In this document: in pieces, positions 7,622-15,991 of the stretch
Position numbering within the stretch: the first letter of the stretch is position 1
Layout: each line of letters begins with the position of its first letter
Assembly: GCF_016103465.1 (NCBI RefSeq)
Contig: NZ_JAEEAP010000013.1
Location: forward strand, 1 to 49,804
Length of the DNA stretch: 49,804 nt
From: Streptomyces sabulosicollis
GTDB lineage: Bacteria > Actinomycetota > Actinomycetes > Streptomycetales > Streptomycetaceae
Direction of reading: 5' to 3'
Notes under the pieces: generated by a model
Seen by the model: the letters and a program-made list of their open reading frames with translations, nothing else
Databases searched by the model: none
What the model was told of the DNA's origin: nothing
Position numbers and translations under genes: made by a program

Positions 7622-8572
7622 TCAGGCCAGCTCGGACGCGTAGGGCGGCTCCGCGCCCGCGCGGGAGCAGGTGATCGCGGCGGCGCGGGCGGCGAAGCCC
7701 AGCACATCCCGCCAGGCCGCCTCGTCCAGCTTGGCCAGCGCGGGCGCCGACAACGCCTGGTGACCCGCCAGCCGGTGCAGCAGCGCGGCGTTCACGGTGT
7801 CGCCCGCCCCGATGGTGTCCACGATGTCCACCCGCTCACCCGGCACCGAGATCGCGGAGCCGTCCTGCCGCCGTACGGTGAGCCCCTCCCCGCCATGGGT
7901 GAGCACCACGGCCGCCGGGCCGGCCGCCAGCCACCCGTCCACGGCCGTCTCGACATCCTCCGCGTCCTCCGAGTCGGCCAGCCACCTCGCGTCCTCTATG
8001 GACAGCTTCAGCAGGCCGACATGGGGCAGCCAGCCGTGGAAGCGGGCCCGGTAGGCGTCGGCGTCCGGGATCAGGCCGGTGCGGATGTTGGGGTCCAGCG
8101 TGGTGAAGACCCCGCGCGCGGCCTCGCGCCGCAGCAGCTCCTCGTACGCGCTCGCGCCCGGCTCCAGCACCAGCGAGCAGGTGCCCAGCGACAGCGCGCC
8201 CACCCCCTCGGGCAGGGACGGCGGCAGGGCGAAGAGCCGGTCGGCGGTGCCCTGCACATAGAAGCCGTACCCGGCCGAGCCGTCGGCCCCGATGGAGGCG
8301 ACGGCCAGGGTCGTGGGCTCCTCGCCGCGCTGCACCAGCGCGGTGTCCACGCCGTCCTTCCGCAACCCCTCCAGCAGCGCCTCCCCGAAGCCGTCCGTGG
8401 AGACCCGCGAGCAGAACGCGGTGGGCGAGCCGAGCCGCCCCAGGGCCAGCGCGGTGTTGTACGGGCCGCCGCCGCGCGCCGGCCGCAGCGCGGGCAGCCG
8501 GTCACCCGCCGCGGCGCTCGACGTGCGCTCGGGCACGAGGTCGATCAGGGCTTCTCCGGCGACGACGATCAC
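7622..8572 (-). CDS. PfkB family carbohydrate kinase (fructokinase-like)
   Basis: 316-aa ribokinase/PfkB-fold sugar kinase. It begins [14 protein letters not shown], has the N-terminal substrate motif GGGPYNTALALGRLG (near residue 35-50) and the C-terminal ATP/anion-hole motif DTIGAGDTVNAALLHRL (near 255-272), whose GAGD Asp is the catalytic base. The GTG at 8572 overlaps the stop of lacI by 4 bp (GTGA), and GGAAAGGA inside the end of lacI provides an SD. A longer open frame upstream is only lacI read in another frame. Coupling to a LacI regulator suggests a sugar-induced catabolic pair. Fructose is the commonest substrate for this sequence type, but no transporter lies nearby to settle it. 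Confidence 0.88.
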   Translation of the reverse strand: MIVVAGEALIDLVPERTSSAAAGDRLPALRPARGGGPYNTALALGRLGSPTAFCSRVSTDGFGEALLEGLRKDGVDTALVQRGEEPTTLAVASIGADGSAGYGFYVQGTADRLFALPPSLPEGVGALSLGTCSLVLEPGASAYEELLRREAARGVFTTLDPNIRTGLIPDADAYRARFHGWLPHVGLLKLSIEDARWLADSEDAEDVETAVDGWLAAGPAAVVLTHGGEGLTVRRQDGSAISVPGERVDIVDTIGAGDTVNAALLHRLAGHQALSAPALAKLDEAAWRDVLGFAARAAAITCSRAGAEPPYASELA

Positions 8573-9627
8573 GAGACGGGGTCCTTTCCGGCGAGTCCGG
8601 GGGTTCCGGGGAGCGGTCGGGCGAGGGCTTCGGCCACACAGCCGCACGAGGTGCGGTGGACGAAGGCGCAGGGCAGCCGGACGGTGCGCGGCGGCCGCCC
8701 CGGGTTCTCCAGCCGCTCGAGCAGCAGCCGGACGGCGGTGGCGCCGACCTCCCGGCTGGGCTGGGAGATCGCGGTGAGCCCGGGGGAGAAGACATCCGCC
8801 CAGGAGAAGTCGTCGAAGCAGACGAGCGCGAGATCGTCGGGCACGCTCAGCCCCGCCGTCCGCAGGGCGCGCAGCGCACCGATGGTCATCGCGTTGTTCG
8901 CGGTGACGATCGCGGTGGGCGGCTCGGGGGAGGCCAGCAGCCGGTGGACGGCGTCCTCCGCGCCCCGCGCCTCGGAGTGGCCCTCGGCCAGCAGCCCGGG
9001 GCGGAACGGCAGCCCGTGCCGCTCCAGCCCGGCCCGGTAGCCCGCGATCCGCTCGGTGGTGGTGCTCAGCCCCGGCAGCCCCGCGACCAGTCCGATGCGG
9101 AGGTGGCCGAGGCCGACGAGATGGTCGACCAGCTGTTCGACGGGGCGGGCGTTCTCGGCGCACACCTGGTCATGGGCGTCGCCCACCAGCCGGTCGAGGA
9201 AGACCGCGGGGACCTCACGCCGGGCCAGGTACTCCAGCAGCCCGGCGGGCTCCGCCGACGGGGCGACGATCACGCCGTCCACCCGCCGCTCATGGAGCAG
9301 CCGGACGACGGTGAGCTCATGCTCGGGGTCGTCGTGCGGATCGGCGATCAGCAGACCGTAGCCCCGCTCCAGGGCGCTGGACTCGACGCCCTGGAGGATC
9401 TCGGTGAAGTACGGATTGCTGATCGCCGAGACGGCCAGACCGATCGAGCGGGTGCGCGCGGTCACCAGGGACCGCGCCAGCGTATTGGGGATGTACCCGA
9501 GGTCGTCGATGGCGTCCAGCACGGCCTTACGGGTGCCGGGGCGGACCGGCCGGGTCTCGTTGAGCACATGCGAGACGGTGGCCACGGAGACCCCGGCACG
9601 CCGGGCGACGTCAACCATGGTTGCCAT
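8569..9627 (-). CDS. LacI family transcriptional regulator
   Basis: 352 aa. The N-terminal HTH ([20 protein letters not shown], residues about 4-23) and hinge helix ([10 protein letters not shown]) are followed by a periplasmic-binding-protein-like effector domain ([22 protein letters not shown] and on) to about residue 330. The Cys-x-Cys near the C-terminus (TSCGCV) occurs in many LacI-family proteins. The ATG at 9627 has AAGGAC upstream; a second in-frame ATG lies three codons in. It is first in an operon with the PfkB kinase. The palindrome at 9776-9807, about 150 bp upstream, has the LacI/GalR half-site AAACG and is the probable autoregulatory operator. Confidence 0.92.
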   Translation of the reverse strand: MATMVDVARRAGVSVATVSHVLNETRPVRPGTRKAVLDAIDDLGYIPNTLARSLVTARTRSIGLAVSAISNPYFTEILQGVESSALERGYGLLIADPHDDPEHELTVVRLLHERRVDGVIVAPSAEPAGLLEYLARREVPAVFLDRLVGDAHDQVCAENARPVEQLVDHLVGLGHLRIGLVAGLPGLSTTTERIAGYRAGLERHGLPFRPGLLAEGHSEARGAEDAVHRLLASPEPPTAIVTANNAMTIGALRALRTAGLSVPDDLALVCFDDFSWADVFSPGLTAISQPSREVGATAVRLLLERLENPGRPPRTVRLPCAFVHRTSCGCVAEALARPLPGTPGLAGKDPVS

Positions 9628-9718
9628 CCGCTGCGGTCCTTAACGTCGAGATCGTCCGGGGAAGTCGGCCCAAGGGGGCGTCGGGATCGTCGGGTCCGCC
9701 GGGCTGCCGGGCACCGCT

Positions 9719-9758
9719 GGGGGCACGTAACCGGGGCGCCTGGCCGGGGGCACGTAAC
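9719..9758. repeat. 13-bp direct repeat upstream of lacI
   Basis: GGGGGCACGTAAC occurs at 9719-9731 and again at 9746-9758, 27 bp start to start, between the lacI start and the 32-bp palindrome. It could be a second regulator site, with CACGTAAC as its core. Confidence 0.7.
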
Positions 9759-9775
9759 GTATCGCATCGGGCGGC

Positions 9776-9807
9776 GGACGTAAACGTTTGCGCAAGCGTT
9801 TACGTCC
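9776..9807. promoter_or_regulatory. LacI-type operator, near-perfect 32-bp palindrome
   Basis: The dyad is centred at 9791.5, with GGACGTAAACG on the left (9776-9786) and CGTTTACGTCC on the right (9797-9807). Fifteen of 16 pairs match, the exception being 9787/9796, around TTGCGCAA-like core bases. The AAACG...CGTTT spacing and the CG-containing centre fit LacI/GalR-family operators. It lies about 150 bp upstream of lacI and 78 bp upstream of the Rieske gene, so it could regulate either. Confidence 0.75.
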
Positions 9808-9884
9808 TCCCTGGGAGGCGGCCGGCGAACGGAAGGATCTGTGCCGGTATGGTCGGAGGGCCCTCACATCCCCAGGAGCCGCAG

Positions 9885-10310
9885 ATGTCCAGCCAGCCCG
9901 CATCCCGTCGAACCGTGCTGTGCCGCGCCGCGCTGGCCGGAGCCGCCGGGCTCGGGGCGGCGGCCTGCTCCCCGGACGGATCGGGCAAGAAGGCGTCCCC
10001 GACGCCCACCGCCCCCGTCGAGCTCGGCTCGGCCGGTGGCGTCCCGGTCGGCGGCGCCAGGATCTACCGGGAGCAGCGGGTGGTGGTCGCCCAGCCCGCC
10101 AAGGGGGAGTTCAGGGCGTTCAGCGCGGTGTGCACCCACGCCGGATGCGTCGTCGACACCGTCGAGGACGGCAAGATCAACTGTCCCTGCCACGGCAGCC
10201 AGTTCGACGCCCGCACCGGCAAGGTCGTCCAGGGGCCCGCGGAGAAGCCCCTGCCGTCGGTCCCGGTCACCGCCAAGGGCGGACGGCTCGTCGCGGGCCC
10301 CGACGCCTGA
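9885..10310 (+). CDS. Tat-exported Rieske [2Fe-2S] lipoprotein
   Basis: 141 aa. The N-terminus has a twin-arginine signal ([19 protein letters not shown]) ending in a lipobox-like GAAAC, with Cys near residue 26 as the likely lipidated residue. After a Ser/Thr/Pro linker comes a single Rieske domain with box 1 CTHAGC (near residues 84-89) and box 2 CPCHGS (near 101-106), supplying two Cys and two His for a [2Fe-2S] cluster outside the membrane. The ATG at 9885 has AGGAG 6 nt upstream; the frame is open further upstream but has no signal there. It stands alone with its own terminator. Similar soluble-domain Rieske lipoproteins are common in Streptomyces. The electron partner is unknown. Confidence 0.9.
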   Translation: MSSQPASRRTVLCRAALAGAAGLGAAACSPDGSGKKASPTPTAPVELGSAGGVPVGGARIYREQRVVVAQPAKGEFRAFSAVCTHAGCVVDTVEDGKINCPCHGSQFDARTGKVVQGPAEKPLPSVPVTAKGGRLVAGPDA

Positions 10311-10316
10311 GCGGAT

Positions 10317-10363
10317 CCGGGCGTCCGGCCTCCCGGCAAACGACGCCCCGCCCGGACGCCCGG
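10317..10363 (+). terminator. Hairpin terminator of the Rieske lipoprotein gene
   Basis: A perfect 12-bp inverted repeat, CCGGGCGTCCGG (10317-10328) with its complement (10352-10363), flanks a 23-nt loop and begins 7 nt after the stop codon. Confidence 0.65.
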
Positions 10364-10455
10364 CGTGCGCCCGGCGCGGGCCGGGGGAATCCCCAAATCC
10401 CCTGGACCTCACCGAACCGCGTCCCGAGGGCGCCGGATGTGTCACTCCCCGCAAG

Positions 10456-10461
10456 TAGGGT
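10456..10461 (+). promoter_or_regulatory. -10 element of a probable leaderless uvrC promoter
   Basis: TAGGGT ends 7 nt before the ATG at 10469, the spacing expected if transcription begins at the start codon. The overlapping GTAGGG could instead act as a weak SD. No good -35 is visible. Confidence 0.4.
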
Positions 10462-10468
10462 GGTGACC

Positions 10469-12682
10469 ATGGCCGACCCGAGCAGCTACCGCCCCAAGCC
10501 GGGACAGATCCCCGACTCGCCGGGGGTCTACAAGTTCCGTGACGAGCACGGCCGGGTGATCTACGTCGGAAAGGCGAAGAGCCTGCGCCAGCGGCTCTCG
10601 TCGTACTTCCAGGACCTGGCGAACCTCCACCCGCGGACCCGCACCATGGTCACCACGGCCGCCGCCGTGGAGTGGACCGTGGTCTCCACCGAGGTCGAGG
10701 CCCTGCAGCTCGAGTACTCCTGGATCAAGGAGTTCGACCCCCGGTTCAACGTCAAGTACCGCGACGACAAGAGCTACCCCTCCCTCGCCGTGACCCTCAA
10801 CGAGGAGTTCCCCCGGGTCCAGGTGATGCGCGGCGCCAAGAAGAAGGGCGTGCGCTACTTCGGCCCGTACGCCCACGCCTGGGCCATCCGCGAGACCGTC
10901 GACCTGATGCTGCGCGTGTTCCCCGTCCGGACCTGCTCCGCCGGGGTGTTCAAGCGCTCCGCCCAGATCGGCCGCCCCTGTCTGCTCGGTTACATCGGCA
11001 AGTGCTCGGCCCCCTGCGTCGGCCGTGTCACCGCCGAGGAACACCGCGAGCTGGCCGAGGAGTTCTGCGACTTCATGGCCGGGCGCACCGGCACCTATCT
11101 GCGCCGCCTGGAGCAGCGAATGCACGAGGCGGCCGAGGAGATGGAGTACGAGAAGGCGGCCCGGCTCCGCGACGACATAGGGGCGCTCAAGCGCGCCATG
11201 GAGAAGAACGCGGTCGTCCTCGCCGACGCCACCGACGCCGATCTGATAGCGGTCGCCGAGGACGAGCTCGAGGCCGCCGTCCAGATCTTCCACGTGCGCG
11301 GCGGCCGGGTGCGCGGTCAGCGCGGCTGGGTCACCGACAAGGTCGAGGCTGTCGACACCGCCGGGCTGGTCGAGCACGCCCTCCAGCAGCTGTACGGGGA
11401 GGAGACCGGCGACGCGGTCCCCAAGGAGGTCCTGGTGCCCGCCGTGCCGGAACCGGCCGAGCCGGTCTCCCAGTGGCTCGCCGGGCGCCGCGGCTCCCGG
11501 GTCGATCTGCGCATCCCGCAGCGCGGCGACAAGAAGGACCTGATGGAGACCGTCCAGCGCAACGCCCAGCAGGCGCTCGCGCTGCACAAGACCAAGCGCG
11601 CCTCCGACCTCACCACCCGCTCCCGGGCGCTGGAGGAGATCGCCGAGGCCCTGGGGCTGGACTCCGCCCCGCTGCGCGTGGAGTGCTTCGACATCTCCCA
11701 TCTCCAGGGCGATGACGTGGTGGCCTCCATGGTGGTCTTCGAGGACGGGCTCCCCCGGAAGAGTGAGTACCGCCGCTTCCAGATCAAGAGCTTCGCCGGG
11801 CAGGACGATGTCCGCTCCATGCACGAGGTCGTGAGCCGCCGCTTCCGACGCTACCTGCAGGAGAAGCAGAAGACGGGGGAGTGGCAGGAGGAAGCCACCG
11901 GAGCTCCCGGGGCCTCCGGGGCCTCCGGGGCCCCCGGGACCGCCGAGGCATCCGGGGCTCCCGGGACCGCCGAGGATCCCGGGGCCACCGGGGCTCCTGG
12001 GACCGCCGAGCCCCGCGTGCCCGCCGAGGCATCCGGGCCCACCGGTGCCGCCGGGGCCACCGGTGCCGCCGGGGCCGCCGGGCAGCCCCTCGACGGGCCC
12101 GCCGAGGGGCCCTCCGGGCCGATCGACGAGGAGGGCCGGCCGAAGCGGTTCGCCTACCCGCCCCAGCTCGTCGTGGTCGACGGCGGTAAGCCGCAGGTGG
12201 CCGCCGCCCAGCGGGCCCTGGACGAGCTCGGCATCGACGACGTCGCCGTCTGCGGCCTCGCCAAGCGGCTCGAGGAGGTGTGGCTGCCGGACGAGGACGA
12301 CCCGGTGGTGCTGCCCCGCAGCAGCGAGGGGCTCTACCTCCTCCAGCGGGTCCGGGACGAGGCCCACCGCTTCGCCATCACCTACCAGCGCAGCAAGCGC
12401 ACCAAGTCGCTGAAGGCCGGGCCGCTGGACACCGTTCCGGGCCTCGGCGACAGCCGTAAGCAGGCGCTGCTGAAGCACTTCGGCTCGGTCAAGCGGCTGC
12501 GCGCCGCCACCGTCGAGCAGATCTGCGAGGTGCCGGGCGTCGGCCGTAAGACGGCCGAGACGGTCGCCGCGGCGCTCGCCGGGTCCGCCCCGGCCGCGCC
12601 CGCCGTCAACACCGCCACAGGAGAGATCATTGAGGACGAGGCCGCCGGCGCGGCGTCGTCGAACGGGGGAACCAGACCATGA
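10469..12682 (+). CDS. uvrC: UvrABC excinuclease subunit C
   Basis: UvrC makes both incisions after UvrA/UvrB lesion loading. The 737-aa product has an N-terminal GIY-YIG nuclease ([20 protein letters not shown], residues about 14-35), conserved cysteines in the following region ([17 protein letters not shown]), a UVR domain near 215-250, the RNase H-like endonuclease half ([14 protein letters not shown] near 408, then [14 protein letters not shown] after the insert) and C-terminal helix-hairpin-helix motifs ([23 protein letters not shown]). The endonuclease domain is interrupted near residues 478-551 by a Gly/Ala/Pro-rich, collagen-like insertion. The ATG at 10469 follows a -10-like TAGGGT; in-frame GTG codons just upstream are alternatives. 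Its stop overlaps the rapZ start by 4 bp, so translation is coupled. Confidence 0.97.
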   Translation: MADPSSYRPKPGQIPDSPGVYKFRDEHGRVIYVGKAKSLRQRLSSYFQDLANLHPRTRTMVTTAAAVEWTVVSTEVEALQLEYSWIKEFDPRFNVKYRDDKSYPSLAVTLNEEFPRVQVMRGAKKKGVRYFGPYAHAWAIRETVDLMLRVFPVRTCSAGVFKRSAQIGRPCLLGYIGKCSAPCVGRVTAEEHRELAEEFCDFMAGRTGTYLRRLEQRMHEAAEEMEYEKAARLRDDIGALKRAMEKNAVVLADATDADLIAVAEDELEAAVQIFHVRGGRVRGQRGWVTDKVEAVDTAGLVEHALQQLYGEETGDAVPKEVLVPAVPEPAEPVSQWLAGRRGSRVDLRIPQRGDKKDLMETVQRNAQQALALHKTKRASDLTTRSRALEEIAEALGLDSAPLRVECFDISHLQGDDVVASMVVFEDGLPRKSEYRRFQIKSFAGQDDVRSMHEVVSRRFRRYLQEKQKTGEWQEEATGAPGASGASGAPGTAEASGAPGTAEDPGATGAPGTAEPRVPAEASGPTGAAGATGAAGAAGQPLDGPAEGPSGPIDEEGRPKRFAYPPQLVVVDGGKPQVAAAQRALDELGIDDVAVCGLAKRLEEVWLPDEDDPVVLPRSSEGLYLLQRVRDEAHRFAITYQRSKRTKSLKAGPLDTVPGLGDSRKQALLKHFGSVKRLRAATVEQICEVPGVGRKTAETVAAALAGSAPAAPAVNTATGEIIEDEAAGAASSNGGTRP
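11900..12123 (+). repeat. Collagen-like G-x-x coding repeat inside uvrC
   Basis: In-frame repeats encode runs such as [17 protein letters not shown] and GATGAAGAAG, with the phrase GAPGTAE recurring three times. At the DNA level GGGGCCTCCGGGGCC-like and GGGACCGCCGAG units recur. The tract spans about 74 residues and falls on a variable loop of the endonuclease domain. Confidence 0.85.
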
Positions 12683-13614
12683 CCGAGTACGCGAACCATG
12701 GAGACGGAGCGCAGGTGAATACGGGCACGTCGGGCGAGCCCGCCGAGACGGCGGCCATCCCCGAGCTGGTGATCATCTCTGGTATGTCGGGCGCGGGCCG
12801 CAGCACCGCCGCCAAGTGTCTGGAGGACCTCGGCTGGTTCGTCGTGGACAACCTGCCGCCCGCACTGATCCCCACCATGGTCGACCTGGGCGCCCGCTCC
12901 CAGGGCAATGTGGCCCGGATCGCCGTGGTGGTGGACGTCCGCGGCCGCCGCTTCTTCGACAACCTCCGCGAGTCCCTCGCCGACCTCGCCGCCAAGAACG
13001 TCAAGCGGCGCGTGCTGTTCCTGGAGGCGTCCGACGAGGCGCTGGTGCGCCGCTTCGAGTCCGTGCGCCGCCCGCACCCCCTCCAGGGCGACGGCCGGAT
13101 CGTGGACGGCATCGCCGCCGAGCGCGATCTGCTGCGCGAGCTGCGCGGGGACGCCGATCTGGTGATCGACACCTCCAGCCTCAACGTCCACGAGCTGCGC
13201 GCCAAGATGGACGCCCAGTTCGCCGGCGAGGAGGAGCCCGAGCTGCGGGCCACCGTGATGTCGTTCGGCTACAAGTACGGACTGCCGGTGGACGCCGATC
13301 TGGTGGTGGACTGCCGCTTCCTGCCCAATCCGCACTGGGTCCCCGAGCTGCGCCCCTTCACCGGGCTCAACGAGGAGGTCTCCAGCTACGTCTTCAACCA
13401 GCCCGGCGCCAAGGAGTTCCTGGACCGCTACGCGGAGCTGCTCCAGCTCATCGCCGCGGGCTACCGCCGCGAGGGCAAGCGCTATGTGACCATCGCCGTC
13501 GGCTGCACCGGCGGCAAGCACCGCAGCGTCGCGATGTCCGAGCGGCTCGCCCCGCGGCTGGCCGCCGAGGGAGTGGAGACCGTCATCGTCCACCGGGACA
13601 TGGGGCGCGAGTGA
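12679..13614 (+). CDS. rapZ: RNase adapter / nucleotide-binding protein RapZ (YvcJ family)
   Basis: 311 aa. The P-loop is GMSGAGRST (near residues 35-43), the Walker B-like region is [10 protein letters not shown], and the C-terminal half carries the highly conserved [22 protein letters not shown] and [16 protein letters not shown]. In Escherichia coli RapZ binds sRNA GlmZ and RNase E; in Bacillus YvcJ hydrolyses nucleotides. In actinomycetes the RNA targets are not established. The N-terminal ~27 residues before IPELVIISG are low-complexity, so a later start is possible, but the ATG at 12679 overlaps the uvrC stop (ATGA), supporting coupling. It is followed by yvcK through a GTGA overlap, the order seen in many Gram-positive bacteria. 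Confidence 0.95.
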   Translation: MTEYANHGDGAQVNTGTSGEPAETAAIPELVIISGMSGAGRSTAAKCLEDLGWFVVDNLPPALIPTMVDLGARSQGNVARIAVVVDVRGRRFFDNLRESLADLAAKNVKRRVLFLEASDEALVRRFESVRRPHPLQGDGRIVDGIAAERDLLRELRGDADLVIDTSSLNVHELRAKMDAQFAGEEEPELRATVMSFGYKYGLPVDADLVVDCRFLPNPHWVPELRPFTGLNEEVSSYVFNQPGAKEFLDRYAELLQLIAAGYRREGKRYVTIAVGCTGGKHRSVAMSERLAPRLAAEGVETVIVHRDMGRE

Positions 13615-14630
13615 CCATTCGTACCAAGCGGCTGCGGCGGCTGGTCGGGACGCGGGCGAACCGGGGCGCACAGCCCAAGGTCGTCGCCCTCGGCGGCGGC
13701 ATGGGCCTGTCGGCGTCGCTCGCCGCGCTGCGCCGGATCACCGGCGATCTGACCGCCGTCGTCACGGTGGCCGACGACGGGGGCTCCAGCGGGCGCCTCC
13801 GTGACGAGCTGGGCGTGCTGCCGCCCGGCGATCTGCGCAAGGCCCTCGCCGCGCTGTGCGGCGACGACGACTGGGGCCAGACCTGGGCGCGGGTGATCCA
13901 GCACCGCTTCGCCAGCGAGGGCGATCTGCACGGCCACGCGGTCGGCAATGTGCTGATCGTCGCCCTCTGGGAGCAGCTGGGCGACCATGTGAAGGCGCTC
14001 GACCTGGTCGGCAAGCTGCTGGGCGCCCATGGCCGGGTGCTGCCCATGTCGGCCGTCCCCCTGGAGCTCCAGGCGTACGTCCGGGGCCATGACCCGGCGC
14101 GCCCGGACGAGGTCTCCACCGTCGCCGGGCAGGCCACGGTGGCGCTCACCCCCGGCGAGGTGCAGTCGGTCCATCTGGTGCCGCACGATCCGCCCGCCGT
14201 CCCCGAGGCCGTCGATGCGGTCATGGACGCCGACTGGGTGGTGCTGGGGCCCGGCTCCTGGTTCTCCTCCGTGATCCCGCACCTACTGGTCCCCGAGCTG
14301 CTCAAGGCGCTCACCGAGACCAAGGCCCGGCGCGTGCTCTCGCTGAACCTCGCCCCTCAGCCGGGAGAAACCGATGGCTTCTCCCCGCAGCGTCATTTGG
14401 AGGTTTTGGCCCGACACGCCCCTAAACTCGCCTTCGACGTGGTGCTGGCCGACGAGGCCGCCGTCCCCGACCAGAGCAGTCTGTGCGACGCCGCCAAGCG
14501 GCTGGGCGGCACGGTCGAGCTGGCGCCGGTGGCCGCGACCGACGGTGCCCCGAAGCACGACCCGGAGCTTCTGGCGGCCGCGTACGACCGTATTTTTCGG
14601 ATGCATGGAAGGATCGGCCCATGGCGATGA
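13611..14630 (+). CDS. yvcK: YvcK/CuvA family gluconeogenesis-factor protein (CofD-like fold)
   Basis: 339 aa. It carries the nucleotide-sugar-binding motif [14 protein letters not shown] (near residue 23-36) and the diagnostic [27 protein letters not shown] (residues about 51-77, cited by its ends VADDGG and DLRKAL). Family members (Bacillus YvcK, Mycobacterium CuvA) bind UDP-sugars and link carbon metabolism to peptidoglycan synthesis and cell shape. GTG at 13611 overlaps the rapZ stop (GTGA), and the 3' end overlaps whiA by 10 nt. The frame is open upstream through rapZ, but only as a shadow. In Streptomyces coelicolor the sporulation-induced whiA promoter lies at this gene's 3' end; I cannot verify it here. 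Confidence 0.94.
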   Translation: MTIRTKRLRRLVGTRANRGAQPKVVALGGGMGLSASLAALRRITGDLTAVVTVADDGGSSGRLRDELGVLPPGDLRKALAALCGDDDWGQTWARVIQHRFASEGDLHGHAVGNVLIVALWEQLGDHVKALDLVGKLLGAHGRVLPMSAVPLELQAYVRGHDPARPDEVSTVAGQATVALTPGEVQSVHLVPHDPPAVPEAVDAVMDADWVVLGPGSWFSSVIPHLLVPELLKALTETKARRVLSLNLAPQPGETDGFSPQRHLEVLARHAPKLAFDVVLADEAAVPDQSSLCDAAKRLGGTVELAPVAATDGAPKHDPELLAAAYDRIFRMHGRIGPWR

Positions 14631-15610
14631 CGGCAGCGGTGAAGGACGAAATCTCCCGGCTCCCCGTCACCCGGACCTGCTGCCGGAAAGCGGAGGTCTC
14701 GGCGATCCTGCGGTTCGCGGGCGGACTGCACCTGGTCAGCGGGCGCATCGTGATCGAGGCGGAGCTGGACACCGGGATCGCGGCCCGCAGGGTCCGCAAG
14801 GACATCCTGGAGATCTTCGGGCACTCCTCGGACCTGGTGGTGATGGCCCCCGGCGGGCTGCGCCGCGGCAGCCGGTACGTGGTGCGGGTGGTGGCGGGCG
14901 GTGACCAGCTGGCACGGCAGACCGGCCTGGTCGACGGCCGCGGCCGGCCGATCCGCGGACTGCCGCCGCAGGTCGTCTCCGGCGCCACCTGCGACGCCGA
15001 GGCCGCCTGGCGCGGGGCCTTCCTCGCGCACGGCTCGCTCACCGAGCCCGGCCGCTCGTCCTCCCTGGAGGTGACCTGCCCCGGTCCGGAGGCCGCGCTC
15101 GCCCTGGTCGGCGCCGCCCGCCGGCTGCAGATCGCCGCCAAGGCGCGCGAGGTGCGCGGGGTGGACCGGGTGGTCGTCCGGGACGGTGATGCCATCGGCG
15201 CGCTGTTGACGCGGCTGGGGGCGCATGAGTCGGTCCTCGCGTGGGAGGAGCGGCGGATGCGCCGCGAGGTGCGGGCCACCGCCAACCGCCTCGCCAACTT
15301 CGACGACGCCAATCTGCGTCGCTCGGCCCGCGCCGCCGTCGCCGCCGGGGCCCGGGTGCAGCGCGCGCTGGAGATCCTGGGCGATGAGGTGCCCGAGCAC
15401 CTCGCCGCGGCCGGGCGGCTGCGCATGGAGCACAAGCAGGCGTCCCTGGAGGAGCTGGGCGCCCTCGCCGACCCGCCGCTGACCAAGGACGCCGTCGCGG
15501 GCCGCATCCGCCGCCTGCTGGCCATGGCCGACAAGCGCGCACAGGATCTGGGCATCCCCGGCACCGAGTCCAGCCTGACCGAGGAGATGGCCGAGGGCAT
15601 GGTCGGCTGA
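14621..15610 (+). CDS. whiA: Sporulation transcription regulator WhiA
   Basis: 329 aa. WhiA combines a degenerate LAGLIDADG homing-endonuclease-like N-terminal domain (residues about 20-215, including [14 protein letters not shown]-type sequence) with a C-terminal HTH ([25 protein letters not shown], cited by its ends SLEELG and GRIRRL, near 280-305). In Streptomyces it acts with WhiB to switch aerial hyphae from growth to sporulation septation, activating ftsZ and parAB and repressing filP. The sequence closely follows what I recall of S. coelicolor WhiA, including its [15 protein letters not shown] start. The ATG at 14621 has GGAAGGA 7 nt upstream. It closes the coupled uvrC-rapZ-yvcK-whiA unit. 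Confidence 0.97.
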   Translation: MAMTAAVKDEISRLPVTRTCCRKAEVSAILRFAGGLHLVSGRIVIEAELDTGIAARRVRKDILEIFGHSSDLVVMAPGGLRRGSRYVVRVVAGGDQLARQTGLVDGRGRPIRGLPPQVVSGATCDAEAAWRGAFLAHGSLTEPGRSSSLEVTCPGPEAALALVGAARRLQIAAKAREVRGVDRVVVRDGDAIGALLTRLGAHESVLAWEERRMRREVRATANRLANFDDANLRRSARAAVAAGARVQRALEILGDEVPEHLAAAGRLRMEHKQASLEELGALADPPLTKDAVAGRIRRLLAMADKRAQDLGIPGTESSLTEEMAEGMVG

Positions 15611-15820
15611 CCGGCCGCATGAGCTGACCGCCCCCGCCGGTCTGATGGCCGCAGGAGTTGACCGCCCCCGCCGGTCTGACGGCCCCATGAGCTGACCGCC
15701 CCCACGTCTGACGGGCCGCATGGGCTGACCACCGCACCGGCTGACGGCCGCGCGATCCGCCCCGGGCGGGCCGACGGCCTCGCGGAGCCGACCACCCCAT
15801 CGGCCGACGGCCCGAGAAGT
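15607..15820. repeat. Degenerate ~33-bp tandem repeats after whiA
   Basis: About six imperfect units begin CTGACGGCC or CCGACGGCC and contain a second GCTGACC plus a C-run: 15607-15641, 15642-15675, 15676-15707, 15708-15740, 15741-15770 and 15771-15803, with a partial copy to about 15820. Units 1-3 share GACCGCCCCC; units 1 and 2 both end CGCCGGT. Similarity decays toward the right. The array starts in the last codons of whiA. No convincing gene is seen on either strand, although frames on both strands are open because of the periodic GC-rich sequence. Confidence 0.75.
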
Positions 15821-15840
15821 CGTACGACAGCCGCGCCCCG

Positions 15841-15872
15841 CGCCCCTGGATCACACGAGTGATCCGGGGGTG
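15841..15872 (+). terminator. Strong hairpin terminator of the whiA operon
   Basis: CCCCTGGATCAC (15843-15854) and GTGATCCGGGGG (15859-15870) form a 12-bp stem with one G-U pair and an ACGA tetraloop, extendable by two more pairs. It lies beyond the repeat array, about 230 nt after the whiA stop, so the repeats would be transcribed. Confidence 0.8.
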
Positions 15873-15915
15873 TGCTGCGTCCCGGGGCATGTGACAGCGG
15901 TTCCGCGCGCCGCTG

Positions 15916-15945
15916 TTGACATGACCATGTGTCGTGACAAGTCTG
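15916..15945 (+). promoter_or_regulatory. Candidate promoter/operator of the M14 carboxypeptidase gene
   Basis: A perfect -35, TTGACA (15916-15921), is followed at 17 nt by the poor -10 AAGTCT (15939-15944). A small palindrome, ACATG-AC-CATGT (15919-15930), overlaps the spacer and may bind a regulator. Confidence 0.35.
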
Positions 15946-15991
15946 GAGCGCTGCGCACCCGCGTGTCTTCACACGACAGCCAGGGGGGCTC

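Noticed and set aside
4573-7707. 1044-aa open frame on the minus strand
   Set aside because: Antisense shadow of uvrA; composition is His/Val/Gly/Asp-rich from complementary GC-rich codons.
8573-9163. N-terminal extension of the PfkB kinase to 513 aa
   Set aside because: The extension is lacI read in another frame; the GTGA overlap and SD place the start at 8572.
11900-12123. CRISPR-like or intergenic repeat
   Set aside because: The repeats are in frame, variable in length and continuous with uvrC coding sequence; there are no spacers.
15611-15850. Small repeat-encoded protein on the minus strand (Arg/Gly/Ser-rich)
   Set aside because: The open frames arise from the periodic GC-rich repeat; there is no SD, start context or conserved motif.
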